Assembly (NCBI GenBank): GCA_001298575.1
Contig: LJCV01000265.1
Coordinates: 1 to 63,918 of the forward strand
DNA from: Actinobacteria bacterium OK074
GTDB lineage: Bacteria > Actinomycetota > Actinomycetes > Streptomycetales > Streptomycetaceae
Reading direction: 5' to 3'
DNA length: 63,918 nucleotides
Part shown: one piece after another, positions 8,982 to 16,849 of the stretch
Position numbering within the stretch: the stretch's first letter is position 1
Layout of the letters: each line of letters starts with the position of its first letter
Position numbers and translations under genes: made by a program
The notes under the pieces: model-generated
What the model was told of the DNA's origin: nothing
Databases searched by the model: none
What the model saw: only the letters and a program-made list of their open reading frames with translations

Positions 8982-10166
8982 GTGAACGCGAAAGTCGTCT
9001 CCTGGCACCGAATACGAGAAGGGGGCTACGACGTCGCCCATCCCGGCGACGAGTTCAGTGTTGAGCTCTTCGCGTCATTGCGCCGGAGTGATCAGCGGCT
9101 GAGGGCGCGGCAATATCTGAGTGGGCTGCTGGCGGCGAAGGGACGTAAGTCGATCCGGAACATCGCTGCCCTCGTGGGCGGGGCTGCGGCCGAGCAGAGC
9201 CTGAACCACTTCATCAGCAGTTCCACCTGGGACTGGTCGCCCATCCGTGAGGCCCTCGCCGACCATGTCACGCGGGTGCTGGCGCCAAGGGCCTGGGTCG
9301 TGCGACCGCTGTTCGTTCCGAAGGCGGGCGAACACTCGGTGGGGGTGGAGCGGCAGTTCGCTCCGGAGCGCGGACAAGTGCTCAACGGCCAGCTGGCTTT
9401 CGGAGTCTGGGCCGCGGCCGAGAAGACCAGTGTCCCCGTTCAGTGGCGGCTGCATCTTCCCGAGTCCTGGCTCGGGGACGCGCGCAGGCGTCGTAGGGCG
9501 GAGATTCCCAACAGCGCCGAGGCCGAGACACCGGACGAGTGCGCGACCGCCACGGTACTGACCGCCCTGGGTCAGTGGGCGGTGCCGAAGCACCCCGTCG
9601 TGCTGGACACCCACGTGACGGGCCTCGGCGGTGTCATCCGGCCCTTCGCCGAAGCTCAGGTTCCCCTGCTCACCCGGGTGAAGGGAAGCACCCCGCTGAT
9701 CGTGGCGGACCGCGCGGTACCCGGGTACCGGGCGGGAGCGATCCCGGCCCGCCACATCATGAAGTCCGTGCTAGGTCTGCGCCGTCCGCTACATGTCGCC
9801 GGAGGGCCAGTGCGGCGTACCACGCTCGCGGCGACGGTCCGGGTACGGCTCTCTGGGCCGGGCTCCGGGCCCGAGCTGTCGCTGATCGGCGAGTGGGACG
9901 AGCGCGGGAAGACCCCGGTGGCCCTGTGGCTTGCGGCCCCGGCGACGGCAGCGGTCGGTGACCTCGTGCGGTTGACGCGACTTGTACAGCGGGTCGCCCA
10001 GGATGAGAAGCGGATCGGCGAACAGGTGGGCATCCGGGACTTCGAGGGGCGCTCGTTCCGGGGCTGGCACCGTCACATGACCCTGGCCTCGGTCGCCCAC
10101 GCGGTGTCGGCGCTGGCGGACGAGTCGGACGAACCGGATCTCTATGCGCGTCAACTCTCCGCCTGA
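8982..10166 (+). CDS. IS701-like DDE transposase
   Basis: 394-residue DDE-type transposase of the IS701/IS4-related group common in Streptomyces. Recognisable stretches are SLRRSDQR, GRKSIRNIAALVGG, AAEQSLNHFISSSTWDW near the N-terminus, and a VVLDTHVTGLGG-type stretch in the catalytic core. The GTG start follows GGGGGGAA. The 3' end overlaps the converging regulator by 16 bp. I could not find convincing terminal inverted repeats or a target duplication, so it may be immobile. Homologues of this group are often carried within Streptomyces antibiotic clusters. The 166 bp before it hold no recognised gene and may be the left end of the element. Confidence 0.8.
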   Translation: MNAKVVSWHRIREGGYDVAHPGDEFSVELFASLRRSDQRLRARQYLSGLLAAKGRKSIRNIAALVGGAAAEQSLNHFISSSTWDWSPIREALADHVTRVLAPRAWVVRPLFVPKAGEHSVGVERQFAPERGQVLNGQLAFGVWAAAEKTSVPVQWRLHLPESWLGDARRRRRAEIPNSAEAETPDECATATVLTALGQWAVPKHPVVLDTHVTGLGGVIRPFAEAQVPLLTRVKGSTPLIVADRAVPGYRAGAIPARHIMKSVLGLRRPLHVAGGPVRRTTLAATVRVRLSGPGSGPELSLIGEWDERGKTPVALWLAAPATAAVGDLVRLTRLVQRVAQDEKRIGEQVGIRDFEGRSFRGWHRHMTLASVAHAVSALADESDEPDLYARQLSA

Positions 10167-12157
10167 CCCTTATGGAACCGAACCGGCCCTCGCGGAGCCG
10201 GATCGCGGGTGTCCCGTACCGCCCCTGCGGTCGCGTACCGGTGCTGCAGGGTTCGGCGGGTGCGGTGGAGCCGGAGGGCGAGCTGGATCTCAAGCGCTCG
10301 TTCGGGATTCTGCCAGTCGGCTCCGAGGAGTTCGGCGATGCGGTCCAGCCGCCTGGACACCGTGTTGGGGTGCACATGCAGGTCCGACGCCGCGCGTGTC
10401 GGGCTCGAAGAGGAGGCGAAATAGGCGTCGAGCGTGCGGGTCAGCTCCGTGAAGCGCTGGGCATCGTAGTCCAGTACGGGTCCGATCACGGACTCGACGT
10501 AGTCGCCGACGCCGTGGGTCTCGGAGAGCAGGACACCGAGGAAGCCCATCTGCTGCGGGGTGGCGACACCGCCGAGGTTGCTCAGCTCGGTGAGCGCCTC
10601 CAGGCAGTTGAGGGCCTCGCGGTGGGCCTGGGCCACGCGGCCCGGGCCCGAGACGGGACCGGCTGCCCCGATCGTGACGGGATGACCGACGAGCGGCGTA
10701 AGCTCTCCGGCCACTGCGGTGGCCGCGGCGAGGGGGTCCTCGCCGGGGAGCAGCAGCGTCACACAGCCGTCACGGAACCTCATGAGCCCGGACATGCGAT
10801 GGGCATACGACGATGCCCATGCGGCGGCCCGGCCTTCCGGACCTCCCTCGGGCCGGGCCACCACCATCACATGCGGTTCGTCGATAGCGATGCCGAGTCG
10901 GCGTGCCCGCGGGATCATTTGGCCCGACTGCGGCCGGATCTCGCTGAGCAGCTCCGCCAACAGTTCGTCACGGATCTGGTCGTGGGCGACGGTCGAGGTG
11001 CGCTCCAGCAACAGGATGAGGGCGACCGCCCGCGCGGTGAGCTGGAGCAACCGCACTCCGAAGCCGTCCGTGAGCGGTTCGTCGGGAACCAGCAGAATGG
11101 CACCGAGGTTCTCACCGCCGGCCGTGACCGGCGCGACCCAGCCGCCCTCGGACATGAGCACCGGGCAGCCCGCCGCATGGGCGTCGTAGGTCCACCTCAA
11201 GACGTCGTCCTCGGCAAGCTCGGGCGGCGTACCTGTCACGACGACCGTGCGCCCGACGCAGTCCCTGACGACCAGCGCCCCCGACAGTTCCTTGACCGCC
11301 GCTTCGGCGAGACTCTGCGGATCGCAGCCGCTGAGCACCAGGTCGATCAGCCGGATGTAGGCGGCCTCGACGCGGCGTTGCACGGTGAGACTGTTCCTGG
11401 CGCGGGAGGTGTCCAGTTCCAGCTCGGTCACCTCGGCGCGGGCGTCCTCCAGCAGCCGCGCGCGTTCGATGGCAACGCCCGCGAGGTTGCCGAGCGAGCG
11501 GGTGAGGCTGATCTCGTCCGGCGTGAAATGCCGCACCTTTCGGTCGGCGCCGTAGAGGGTGCCGAAGACCCTTGTGCCGTAGCCCAGCGGCACCGCCAGG
11601 ATGGCGTGCAGTCCTTCGGCCCGTACGACGGCGTCGATGTCGGGAGAGTGTGGAATGTCCCGGTCAGCCAGGTAGTCGGGGCTCCAGGCGGGCGCGCCGC
11701 TCCGCTGGACGAGACTGCCGAGGCCGGAGTCCTCGGGGGTCTTCAGGCCCACGCTGCGTGACGTGGTCTCGCCTTCCGCCGTGCGGATGGAGGAAGCCCG
11801 GCCCTCGCCGTCCGCGTCGCGCAGTCCGATATAGGCCATGTCGAAGTTCAGCAGTCGGCGTGCCCGTCGTGCGATCTCGTGCAGGAGCGCGTCCATGCCG
11901 TGCACCAGGGTGAGATCGTGGGCGGTGTCGATGAGCGCGGCGAGTCCGGCCTCGCGCTGCTGTGCGTGGCCGATCAGCGCCTGGACGCGCGAGGCCAGGC
12001 GGACGGCCTGGTCGAGCTTCGAGAGGACCTCGTCGGAAGCCTCCTCGCGCCGGGCGGCCCGCAGCAGTTCCTCGAACCGCGCTGTCGGCGCCCCCTGGGC
12101 AAGCAGTTCCAGTACGGACATCACATCGAGCGAGTCCGGCTCCGGTCCCCCCGTCAT
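10151..12157 (-). CDS. GAF plus PucR/CdaR-type transcriptional regulator
   Basis: About 668 residues. A GAF domain occupies roughly residues 70-225 (ligand sensor), followed by a CdaR/GGDEF-like central region (about 380-520) and a C-terminal PucR helix-turn-helix near 590-650 with the family pattern HVHPNTVSRRLDRIAELLG. Such proteins are usually activators that sense small metabolites. It is divergent from the methyltransferase gene across 272 bp and flanks the chorismate-derived cluster, so a role as cluster regulator is likely but inferred. I use the ATG at 12157; a TTG at 12175 in frame is possible. The tail after the HTH is long and Arg/Pro-rich. Confidence 0.88.
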   Translation of the reverse strand: MTGGPEPDSLDVMSVLELLAQGAPTARFEELLRAARREEASDEVLSKLDQAVRLASRVQALIGHAQQREAGLAALIDTAHDLTLVHGMDALLHEIARRARRLLNFDMAYIGLRDADGEGRASSIRTAEGETTSRSVGLKTPEDSGLGSLVQRSGAPAWSPDYLADRDIPHSPDIDAVVRAEGLHAILAVPLGYGTRVFGTLYGADRKVRHFTPDEISLTRSLGNLAGVAIERARLLEDARAEVTELELDTSRARNSLTVQRRVEAAYIRLIDLVLSGCDPQSLAEAAVKELSGALVVRDCVGRTVVVTGTPPELAEDDVLRWTYDAHAAGCPVLMSEGGWVAPVTAGGENLGAILLVPDEPLTDGFGVRLLQLTARAVALILLLERTSTVAHDQIRDELLAELLSEIRPQSGQMIPRARRLGIAIDEPHVMVVARPEGGPEGRAAAWASSYAHRMSGLMRFRDGCVTLLLPGEDPLAAATAVAGELTPLVGHPVTIGAAGPVSGPGRVAQAHREALNCLEALTELSNLGGVATPQQMGFLGVLLSETHGVGDYVESVIGPVLDYDAQRFTELTRTLDAYFASSSSPTRAASDLHVHPNTVSRRLDRIAELLGADWQNPERALEIQLALRLHRTRRTLQHRYATAGAVRDTRDPAPRGPVRFHKGQAES

Positions 12158-12429
12158 CTTCTCCCCCGTGATCAATAAAGTCGATCCTCAACGAGCCTAG
12201 GCTCGGGGTCTCGCGGCTGCAACCGCCTACCGTATGGGTCGTACTCGCGCTCCCCGAGGGTGGTGGCCGAGGCACCCTCGCCCCTGGTCGACTGTGTGGT
12301 CGGGCCACCTGTCGCTCGTCCAGGATGTCACGGAAGGATCGGGCCGGGGCCGTGCACAAGGGGATGTGAGCGGCGGCCGGGAACGCCGGAGGCGGTACCT
12401 GGCAAACAGGAGGGGACTGTCGGGGCGGG

Positions 12430-13221
12430 ATGTCGGAGATCAAGAGTTATTTACGTTCGCTCGAACGCTGCCATGACTCCATGCGGCCGGAGTACCGTCC
12501 CAAGGTCTTCTCGCTGCGAGGAAGGGAATGGGCCCTGCTCGACACGGTCTTCGCCCCCCTGCACGCGGGTACCACCGAGATCGTCCTTGACCTGCTGGAC
12601 CTCTCCGATCCTGTGGGCCGCCCTCGGCGCGGCGCGTTTCTGGAGATCGGCTGCGGCACCGGAGTCGTCGCGGTGACGGCGGCCCTTGCGGGCTGGGAGC
12701 AGGTCGTCGCCTCCGACATCAACGCGGAGGCGGTGGCGAACGTCGCACTCAACGCAAGGCGGCATGGGGTCGCCGACCGGGTCCGAGCCGTGCACAGCGA
12801 CCTCTTCGAGGGGCTGCCCGCCGGGCAGCTCTTCGACACGATCGTCTGGAGTTCGCCGTACGTCCGCGCACCGGAGGACTACCGGTTCGGCACTCCCCTG
12901 GAACGTGCCTACGTGGACCCCGGATACGAAGCACACCGCAGGTACGTGGACGAGGCACCGCGACGGCTGACGAACGGCGGCCGGGCCCTGGTGCACTTCA
13001 GCAGCAGGGGGGACATGGGCGGACTGCACCGGATCGCCGCGGAGACGGGGCGGCGGCTGCGCGTGGTCCGCAGGCACGTCGTCGTCGACAGAGGAGACCC
13101 GGTCGAGCACTTTCTGGTGGAAGTGCGTTCCGGCGAGGGGTCGTCGGAGGGGTACGACGGCACCGTGCGTCGGAGCGGGCTGGGTACCGAGCCCGCTCGA
13201 ACGATGACTCAGCCTTCCTGA
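12430..13221 (+). CDS. Class I SAM-dependent methyltransferase, PrmC/HemK-like
   Basis: 263 residues with a Rossmann methyltransferase core: motif I FLEIGCGTGVVAV at about 70-82, acidic SDINAEAV near 97, and motif IV WSSPY near 140 where HemK/PrmC enzymes have NPPY. The lost Asn/Pro argues against glutamine methylation and for another nucleophile, perhaps a small molecule of the neighbouring pathway. An AGGAGGGG lies 16 nt before the ATG. The 3' end overlaps the converging transaldolase-like gene by 13 bp. Substrate unknown. Confidence 0.85.
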   Translation: MSEIKSYLRSLERCHDSMRPEYRPKVFSLRGREWALLDTVFAPLHAGTTEIVLDLLDLSDPVGRPRRGAFLEIGCGTGVVAVTAALAGWEQVVASDINAEAVANVALNARRHGVADRVRAVHSDLFEGLPAGQLFDTIVWSSPYVRAPEDYRFGTPLERAYVDPGYEAHRRYVDEAPRRLTNGGRALVHFSSRGDMGGLHRIAAETGRRLRVVRRHVVVDRGDPVEHFLVEVRSGEGSSEGYDGTVRRSGLGTEPARTMTQPS

Positions 13222-14324
13222 ACCGCCGTCAGGAGCTCGTCCCACGCGGCACGTTCCCGCTCGACCGCCGCGGCTTCCAGATCGCGCGCGAGCGAGTCGA
13301 TGACGATGCCGGCGCGTCCGAGTGCCTCCATCACCTGGCCGGCCGAGCCGTGTTCACCGGAGAGGGTGTCGCCGCGGAACCCCTCGCGACGGACCAGCGC
13401 TTCGAACGCCGCCCGAGGCAGAGCGTGCAGGGTCATCCAGGCAATGAGCCGTTCGACCCGGTCCAGCGCGGTCCGCGCGGATTCCGGCGCGTTCTCCGAC
13501 GTCCACAGCAGACGTTGGGGGCGGGCGCCGTCGGCCACCAGGGAACGCCAGTGGGCACAGCCGAGGCTCTCCTCGTAGCGGTGGTAGACGAGCCGCGCGG
13601 TGGCCACTCCGGCCTGTCCGCGCAGCGCGATGGCGCAGGGGTCTGCCGAGCCGTCCAGCAGGGCGTCGACGCTGGCGTTCAGATGGCCGATGTCCAGTGA
13701 GACGAGCGACGTGACGGCGGACGCGGCGTGACCGTCGGCCGTGGCGCGCTCCAGGCTGCGGAAGTAGGTGTCCACCGCCTGGGCGTACCGCTGCACGGAG
13801 AACACGGAGGTGACGTGCACGCCGACCCGGTGGGCGAGCAGGTCACCGGCGGCGGTAAGTCCTCTGCTCGCGACGGGAATCCGGATCAGTACGTTGGGGC
13901 GGTCCACCATCTCCGCGAGCCGCCTGGAGTAGTCGACCATCGCCTTGGCATCCGCGACCAGCCGGGGCGCGATGCCGAGGGAGACCCAGCCGTGCATGCC
14001 CTTCGTCGCCCGGAACACCGGTTCCAGCGCGGTGCAGGCCGCACGGGCGTCCTCGGCGATGAGCGCATAGACGCGCTCCTCGGCGGAGGCGGCCGCGGTC
14101 GAGAGCTCGTTCAGCTGATCCCGGTAGGCGGTGGTGCCCGAGATCACGCGCGCGACGGCCGCGGGCCGGGAGACGATGCCGCTGACCAGCCCGTCGGCCA
14201 CCAGTCTCTCCAGGCTGCCGCCGGTCAGCCAGCCGCGGTGGTAGTCGTCCAGCCAGAGGCCGACCCCCTCCGCCGCGAGCTGGTCCACGGCGCCATTGCG
14301 TTTCGAGCGCGGCCATGTGGTCAA
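13209..14324 (-). CDS. Transaldolase homologue without catalytic residues
   Basis: 371 residues that align along their length with the actinomycete transaldolase/Tal family (WLDDYHR near 24-30, VFSVQRY near 174-180, GVATARLVYHRYEE). Active transaldolases use a Schiff-base Lys in a PNxLIKIP motif; here it is PNVLIRIP with Arg148. The TTNPS loop is VSRPA (Asn replaced by Arg53), SIEVDPR is SLGIAPR (Glu replaced by Gly117), VNVT is VHVT (His170), and the SRVD segment is GHLN. The fold should be kept but the known chemistry should not. The TTG start is convincing because GGAGG sits 6 nt upstream. It is divergent from the cupin gene. Confidence 0.85.
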   Translation of the reverse strand: MTTWPRSKRNGAVDQLAAEGVGLWLDDYHRGWLTGGSLERLVADGLVSGIVSRPAAVARVISGTTAYRDQLNELSTAAASAEERVYALIAEDARAACTALEPVFRATKGMHGWVSLGIAPRLVADAKAMVDYSRRLAEMVDRPNVLIRIPVASRGLTAAGDLLAHRVGVHVTSVFSVQRYAQAVDTYFRSLERATADGHAASAVTSLVSLDIGHLNASVDALLDGSADPCAIALRGQAGVATARLVYHRYEESLGCAHWRSLVADGARPQRLLWTSENAPESARTALDRVERLIAWMTLHALPRAAFEALVRREGFRGDTLSGEHGSAGQVMEALGRAGIVIDSLARDLEAAAVERERAAWDELLTAVQEG

Positions 14325-14407
14325 AGACTGCCTCCGCTCCAGCAGCAGAACGAGCTGTAAAGGACAACCGGAATTCTAGGGCCTGACATTACGCTTCTGT
14401 CCATACT

Positions 14408-14429
14408 GCGATAACAGCTGCGTTACCGC
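14408..14429. promoter_or_regulatory. Imperfect inverted repeat, operator candidate
   Basis: GCGATAAC and GTTACCGC form arms with 7 of 8 pairs around the spacer AGCTGC. It lies between the divergent transaldolase-like and cupin genes, where a repressor could control both. Confidence 0.4.
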
Positions 14430-14443
14430 GTGATCACATCGCG

Positions 14444-14532
14444 GACACCTGACAAAGTAAGCCGCACAGGGTTGCGCATCGGCTCGTCATGTGTTCCGGA
14501 AGGCCGTGGGACGACACCTGACAAACTAAGCC
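14444..14532. repeat. Pair of 20-bp direct repeats in divergent promoter region
   Basis: Copies at 14444-14463 and 14513-14532 differ in one base only: GACACCTGACAAAGTAAGCC and the same with ACTAAGCC at the end. They are 69 bp apart start to start. The position in the 293-bp divergent region before the main cluster operon suggests binding sites of a cluster regulator. No other coding signal is visible in this region. Confidence 0.6.
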
Positions 14533-14617
14533 CGTTCGCGTTGCAGGCGGCGACGGCGATGTGTGAGGCTCCCGGTGAACTGGTGAATGAGCAATTGCAG
14601 TGTTATCGGGAGGGACC

Positions 14618-15106
14618 TTGACCGCAGGGCTCGACGGACGGTCGCCGGTGATTCGCCGCGACGGCGAGGGGATTTCCCGGCTCTGGGGGAAGGGGTCGGT
14701 GGTCACCACGAAGCTCTCCGCCGAGGAGACCGGTGGCACGCTGGGAATCACGCACTTCAGCGCCGTGAGAGGAGAATGCGCGCCCCGCCACACCCACACG
14801 CTCGAAGATGAGATCTTCATCGTCGAGGGAGGGCGAGTGCACCTCGCCGTCGGAGACCGCGCCGAGATCGTCAACGGCGCGGGGGTGCTGTTCCTGCCAC
14901 GGGGCATTCCGCACTCCTACCTGGTGGAGAGCGAAACCGCCCGTTTCTATGTCATCACCACGCCTGGTGGATTCGAGAGATTCTTCTCGGAGACCGGCTA
15001 TCCGACCCGGCTGGGGAAATCGGCGCCGGTCGGAGAATCGTGGTCGGCCGACCGCACCATGGAATTCGCGGAGAAACTCGACCTCGGTGTCGTCTGGGGC
15101 GACTGA
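14618..15106 (+). CDS. Cupin domain protein
   Basis: 162-residue single-domain cupin. Motif 1 is PRHTHTLEDEIFIVEGG (residues about 47-63, metal ligands His, His, Glu) and motif 2 is FLPRGIPHSYLV near 90-101 with the last His ligand, so a 3-His/1-Glu metal site is complete, like quercetinase-type dioxygenases. The TTG start has GGGAGGG just upstream; a GTG at 14600 lacks a ribosome site. First gene of the plus-strand operon; the BBE-like oxidase follows 84 bp on. A metal-dependent oxygenase or isomerase step on the cluster's aromatic intermediate is inferred. Confidence 0.88.
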   Translation: MTAGLDGRSPVIRRDGEGISRLWGKGSVVTTKLSAEETGGTLGITHFSAVRGECAPRHTHTLEDEIFIVEGGRVHLAVGDRAEIVNGAGVLFLPRGIPHSYLVESETARFYVITTPGGFERFFSETGYPTRLGKSAPVGESWSADRTMEFAEKLDLGVVWGD

Positions 15107-15190
15107 CCCCTCGGTGCATACCGGACCGTTGTGACAGTTCAGAAGATTGCATCGACAGAGAAATCGACAGAGAAAGAGAACGCGAGTTCC

Positions 15191-16849
15191 ATGAAGAGAC
15201 GAAGCGTCCTGGCCGGCACAGCCGCTGCGATAGCCGCCACGACCCTGGAGACCGGCCCCGTCGCGACAGCCGCCACCGCCGCCGCGTCCACCGTCCCCGA
15301 CGCCATCACCGTCCTTCCGGACGATTCCCGCTATGCCGATCTCGTTGTCGGCAACAACTCGCGCTGGGTCGCCCGGCCCGATTCCGTCCACCTGGTTCGC
15401 ACCACCGAGCAGGTGGTGCGGGCCGTCCAGGAAGCCGTGGACGGCAACAAGCGGATCTCGGTGCGCAGCGGCGGCCACTGCTACGCGGACTTCGTCTTCA
15501 ACTCCGAGGTCCGGGTGGTCATCGACACCTCCCTGATCGACACCATCGCCTACGACGAGAAGCTCAATGCCTTCGAAGTGGGCGCGGGATCGACACTGCT
15601 CCACCTGTACGACTCCCTCTTCAAGGGCTGGGGCGTCACCATCCCAGGTGGCATGTGCTACTCGGTCGGAGCGGGCGGTCACATCAGCGGCGGCGGCTAC
15701 GGAATGCTGTCCCGGCGGTACGGCCTGACGGTCGACCACCTGTACGCGGTCGAGGTCGTCCTCGTCGATGCGAACGGCAAGGCCCGCAGCGTGGTGGCCA
15801 CCCGCGAGACCGACGACCCCAACCGCGACCTGTGGTGGGCGCACACCGGCGGTGGCGGCGGCAACTTCGGCGTCATCACGCGGTACTGGTTCCGCAGCCC
15901 CGGCACCATCGGCACCAACCCCTCGGCGCTGCTTCCCCAGCCCCCGAAGGAGGTTCTCGTCAGCGCGCTCGCCCTGCCCTGGAGCGAGCTGGACAAGGAC
16001 TCCTTCACGTCGCTTGTGCAGAAGTTCGGCACCTGGCACGAGGAGAACGGCTCCGCCGACTCCGCCGCGGCCTCCCTGTGCAGCTTCCTGATGATGAACC
16101 ACAAGGCGAACGGCAGCATCGGCCTGCTCACCCAGATCGACGCCACCGTGCCCGACGCGCAGAAGGTGCTTGACGGCTTCCTCGCCGAGGTCACCTCCTC
16201 GCTGTCCGACGCGGCCGTACGTCCGATGTCCGAGCCCGTCGGCGAACTGGGCGCGCTGCCCGACCTGTTCACGCCGCAGCGCCTTGCCTGGCTGCACTCG
16301 GTCAAACTGCTGGGCAGCAGCAACCCGACCCTGACCAATCCGACGCTGCGCGGCCACCACAAGTCCGCCTACCTGCGCAAGAACGTCACCGACGCGCAGG
16401 CCGCGGCGATGTACCGGCATCTGACGCGCACCGACCACGACAACCCCCAGTCCATGGTCGTCCTGCTCTCGTACGGCGGGAAGATCAACGCGGCGGCCTC
16501 CGGCGACACCGCGTCGGCGCAGCGGGACTCGATCTTCAAGGGGCTGTTCCAGAGCTTCTGGTCGAGCGCCGAGGACGACGCCGCGAACATCGGCTGGACG
16601 CGTGACGTGTACGGCGAGGTCTTCTCGGCCACCGGCGGATATCCCGTGCCGGGCGTGGCCGCGGACGGCTGCTACATCAACTATCCGGACGCCGACATCA
16701 CCGACACGAAGGTGAACACCACGGGCGTGCCCTGGTACACGCTCTACTACAAGGGCAACTACCCGCGGCTGCAAGGGATCAAGGCCGCGTACGACCCTCG
16801 GAACACCTTCCGGCACTCTCAGTCCATCACTCTTCCCGACCCCACGTGA
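15191..16849 (+). CDS. BBE-like FAD-linked oxidase with Tat signal
   Basis: 552 residues. The N-terminus MKRRSVLAGTAAAIAA is a twin-arginine signal, so the enzyme is probably exported folded with its flavin. The FAD-binding PCMH domain carries both covalent attachment residues of the bicovalent class: His96 in RSGGHCY and Cys156 in GMCYSVGAGGHISGGG. The C-terminal BBE segment with CYINYPD is present. Family members oxidise sugars, phenols or alcohols with O2. I start at the Tat Met; a GTG at 15131 would put 20 polar residues before the signal. The stop overlaps the MFS gene by 4 nt (GTGA), which couples oxidase and exporter. Confidence 0.93.
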   Translation: MKRRSVLAGTAAAIAATTLETGPVATAATAAASTVPDAITVLPDDSRYADLVVGNNSRWVARPDSVHLVRTTEQVVRAVQEAVDGNKRISVRSGGHCYADFVFNSEVRVVIDTSLIDTIAYDEKLNAFEVGAGSTLLHLYDSLFKGWGVTIPGGMCYSVGAGGHISGGGYGMLSRRYGLTVDHLYAVEVVLVDANGKARSVVATRETDDPNRDLWWAHTGGGGGNFGVITRYWFRSPGTIGTNPSALLPQPPKEVLVSALALPWSELDKDSFTSLVQKFGTWHEENGSADSAAASLCSFLMMNHKANGSIGLLTQIDATVPDAQKVLDGFLAEVTSSLSDAAVRPMSEPVGELGALPDLFTPQRLAWLHSVKLLGSSNPTLTNPTLRGHHKSAYLRKNVTDAQAAAMYRHLTRTDHDNPQSMVVLLSYGGKINAAASGDTASAQRDSIFKGLFQSFWSSAEDDAANIGWTRDVYGEVFSATGGYPVPGVAADGCYINYPDADITDTKVNTTGVPWYTLYYKGNYPRLQGIKAAYDPRNTFRHSQSITLPDPT

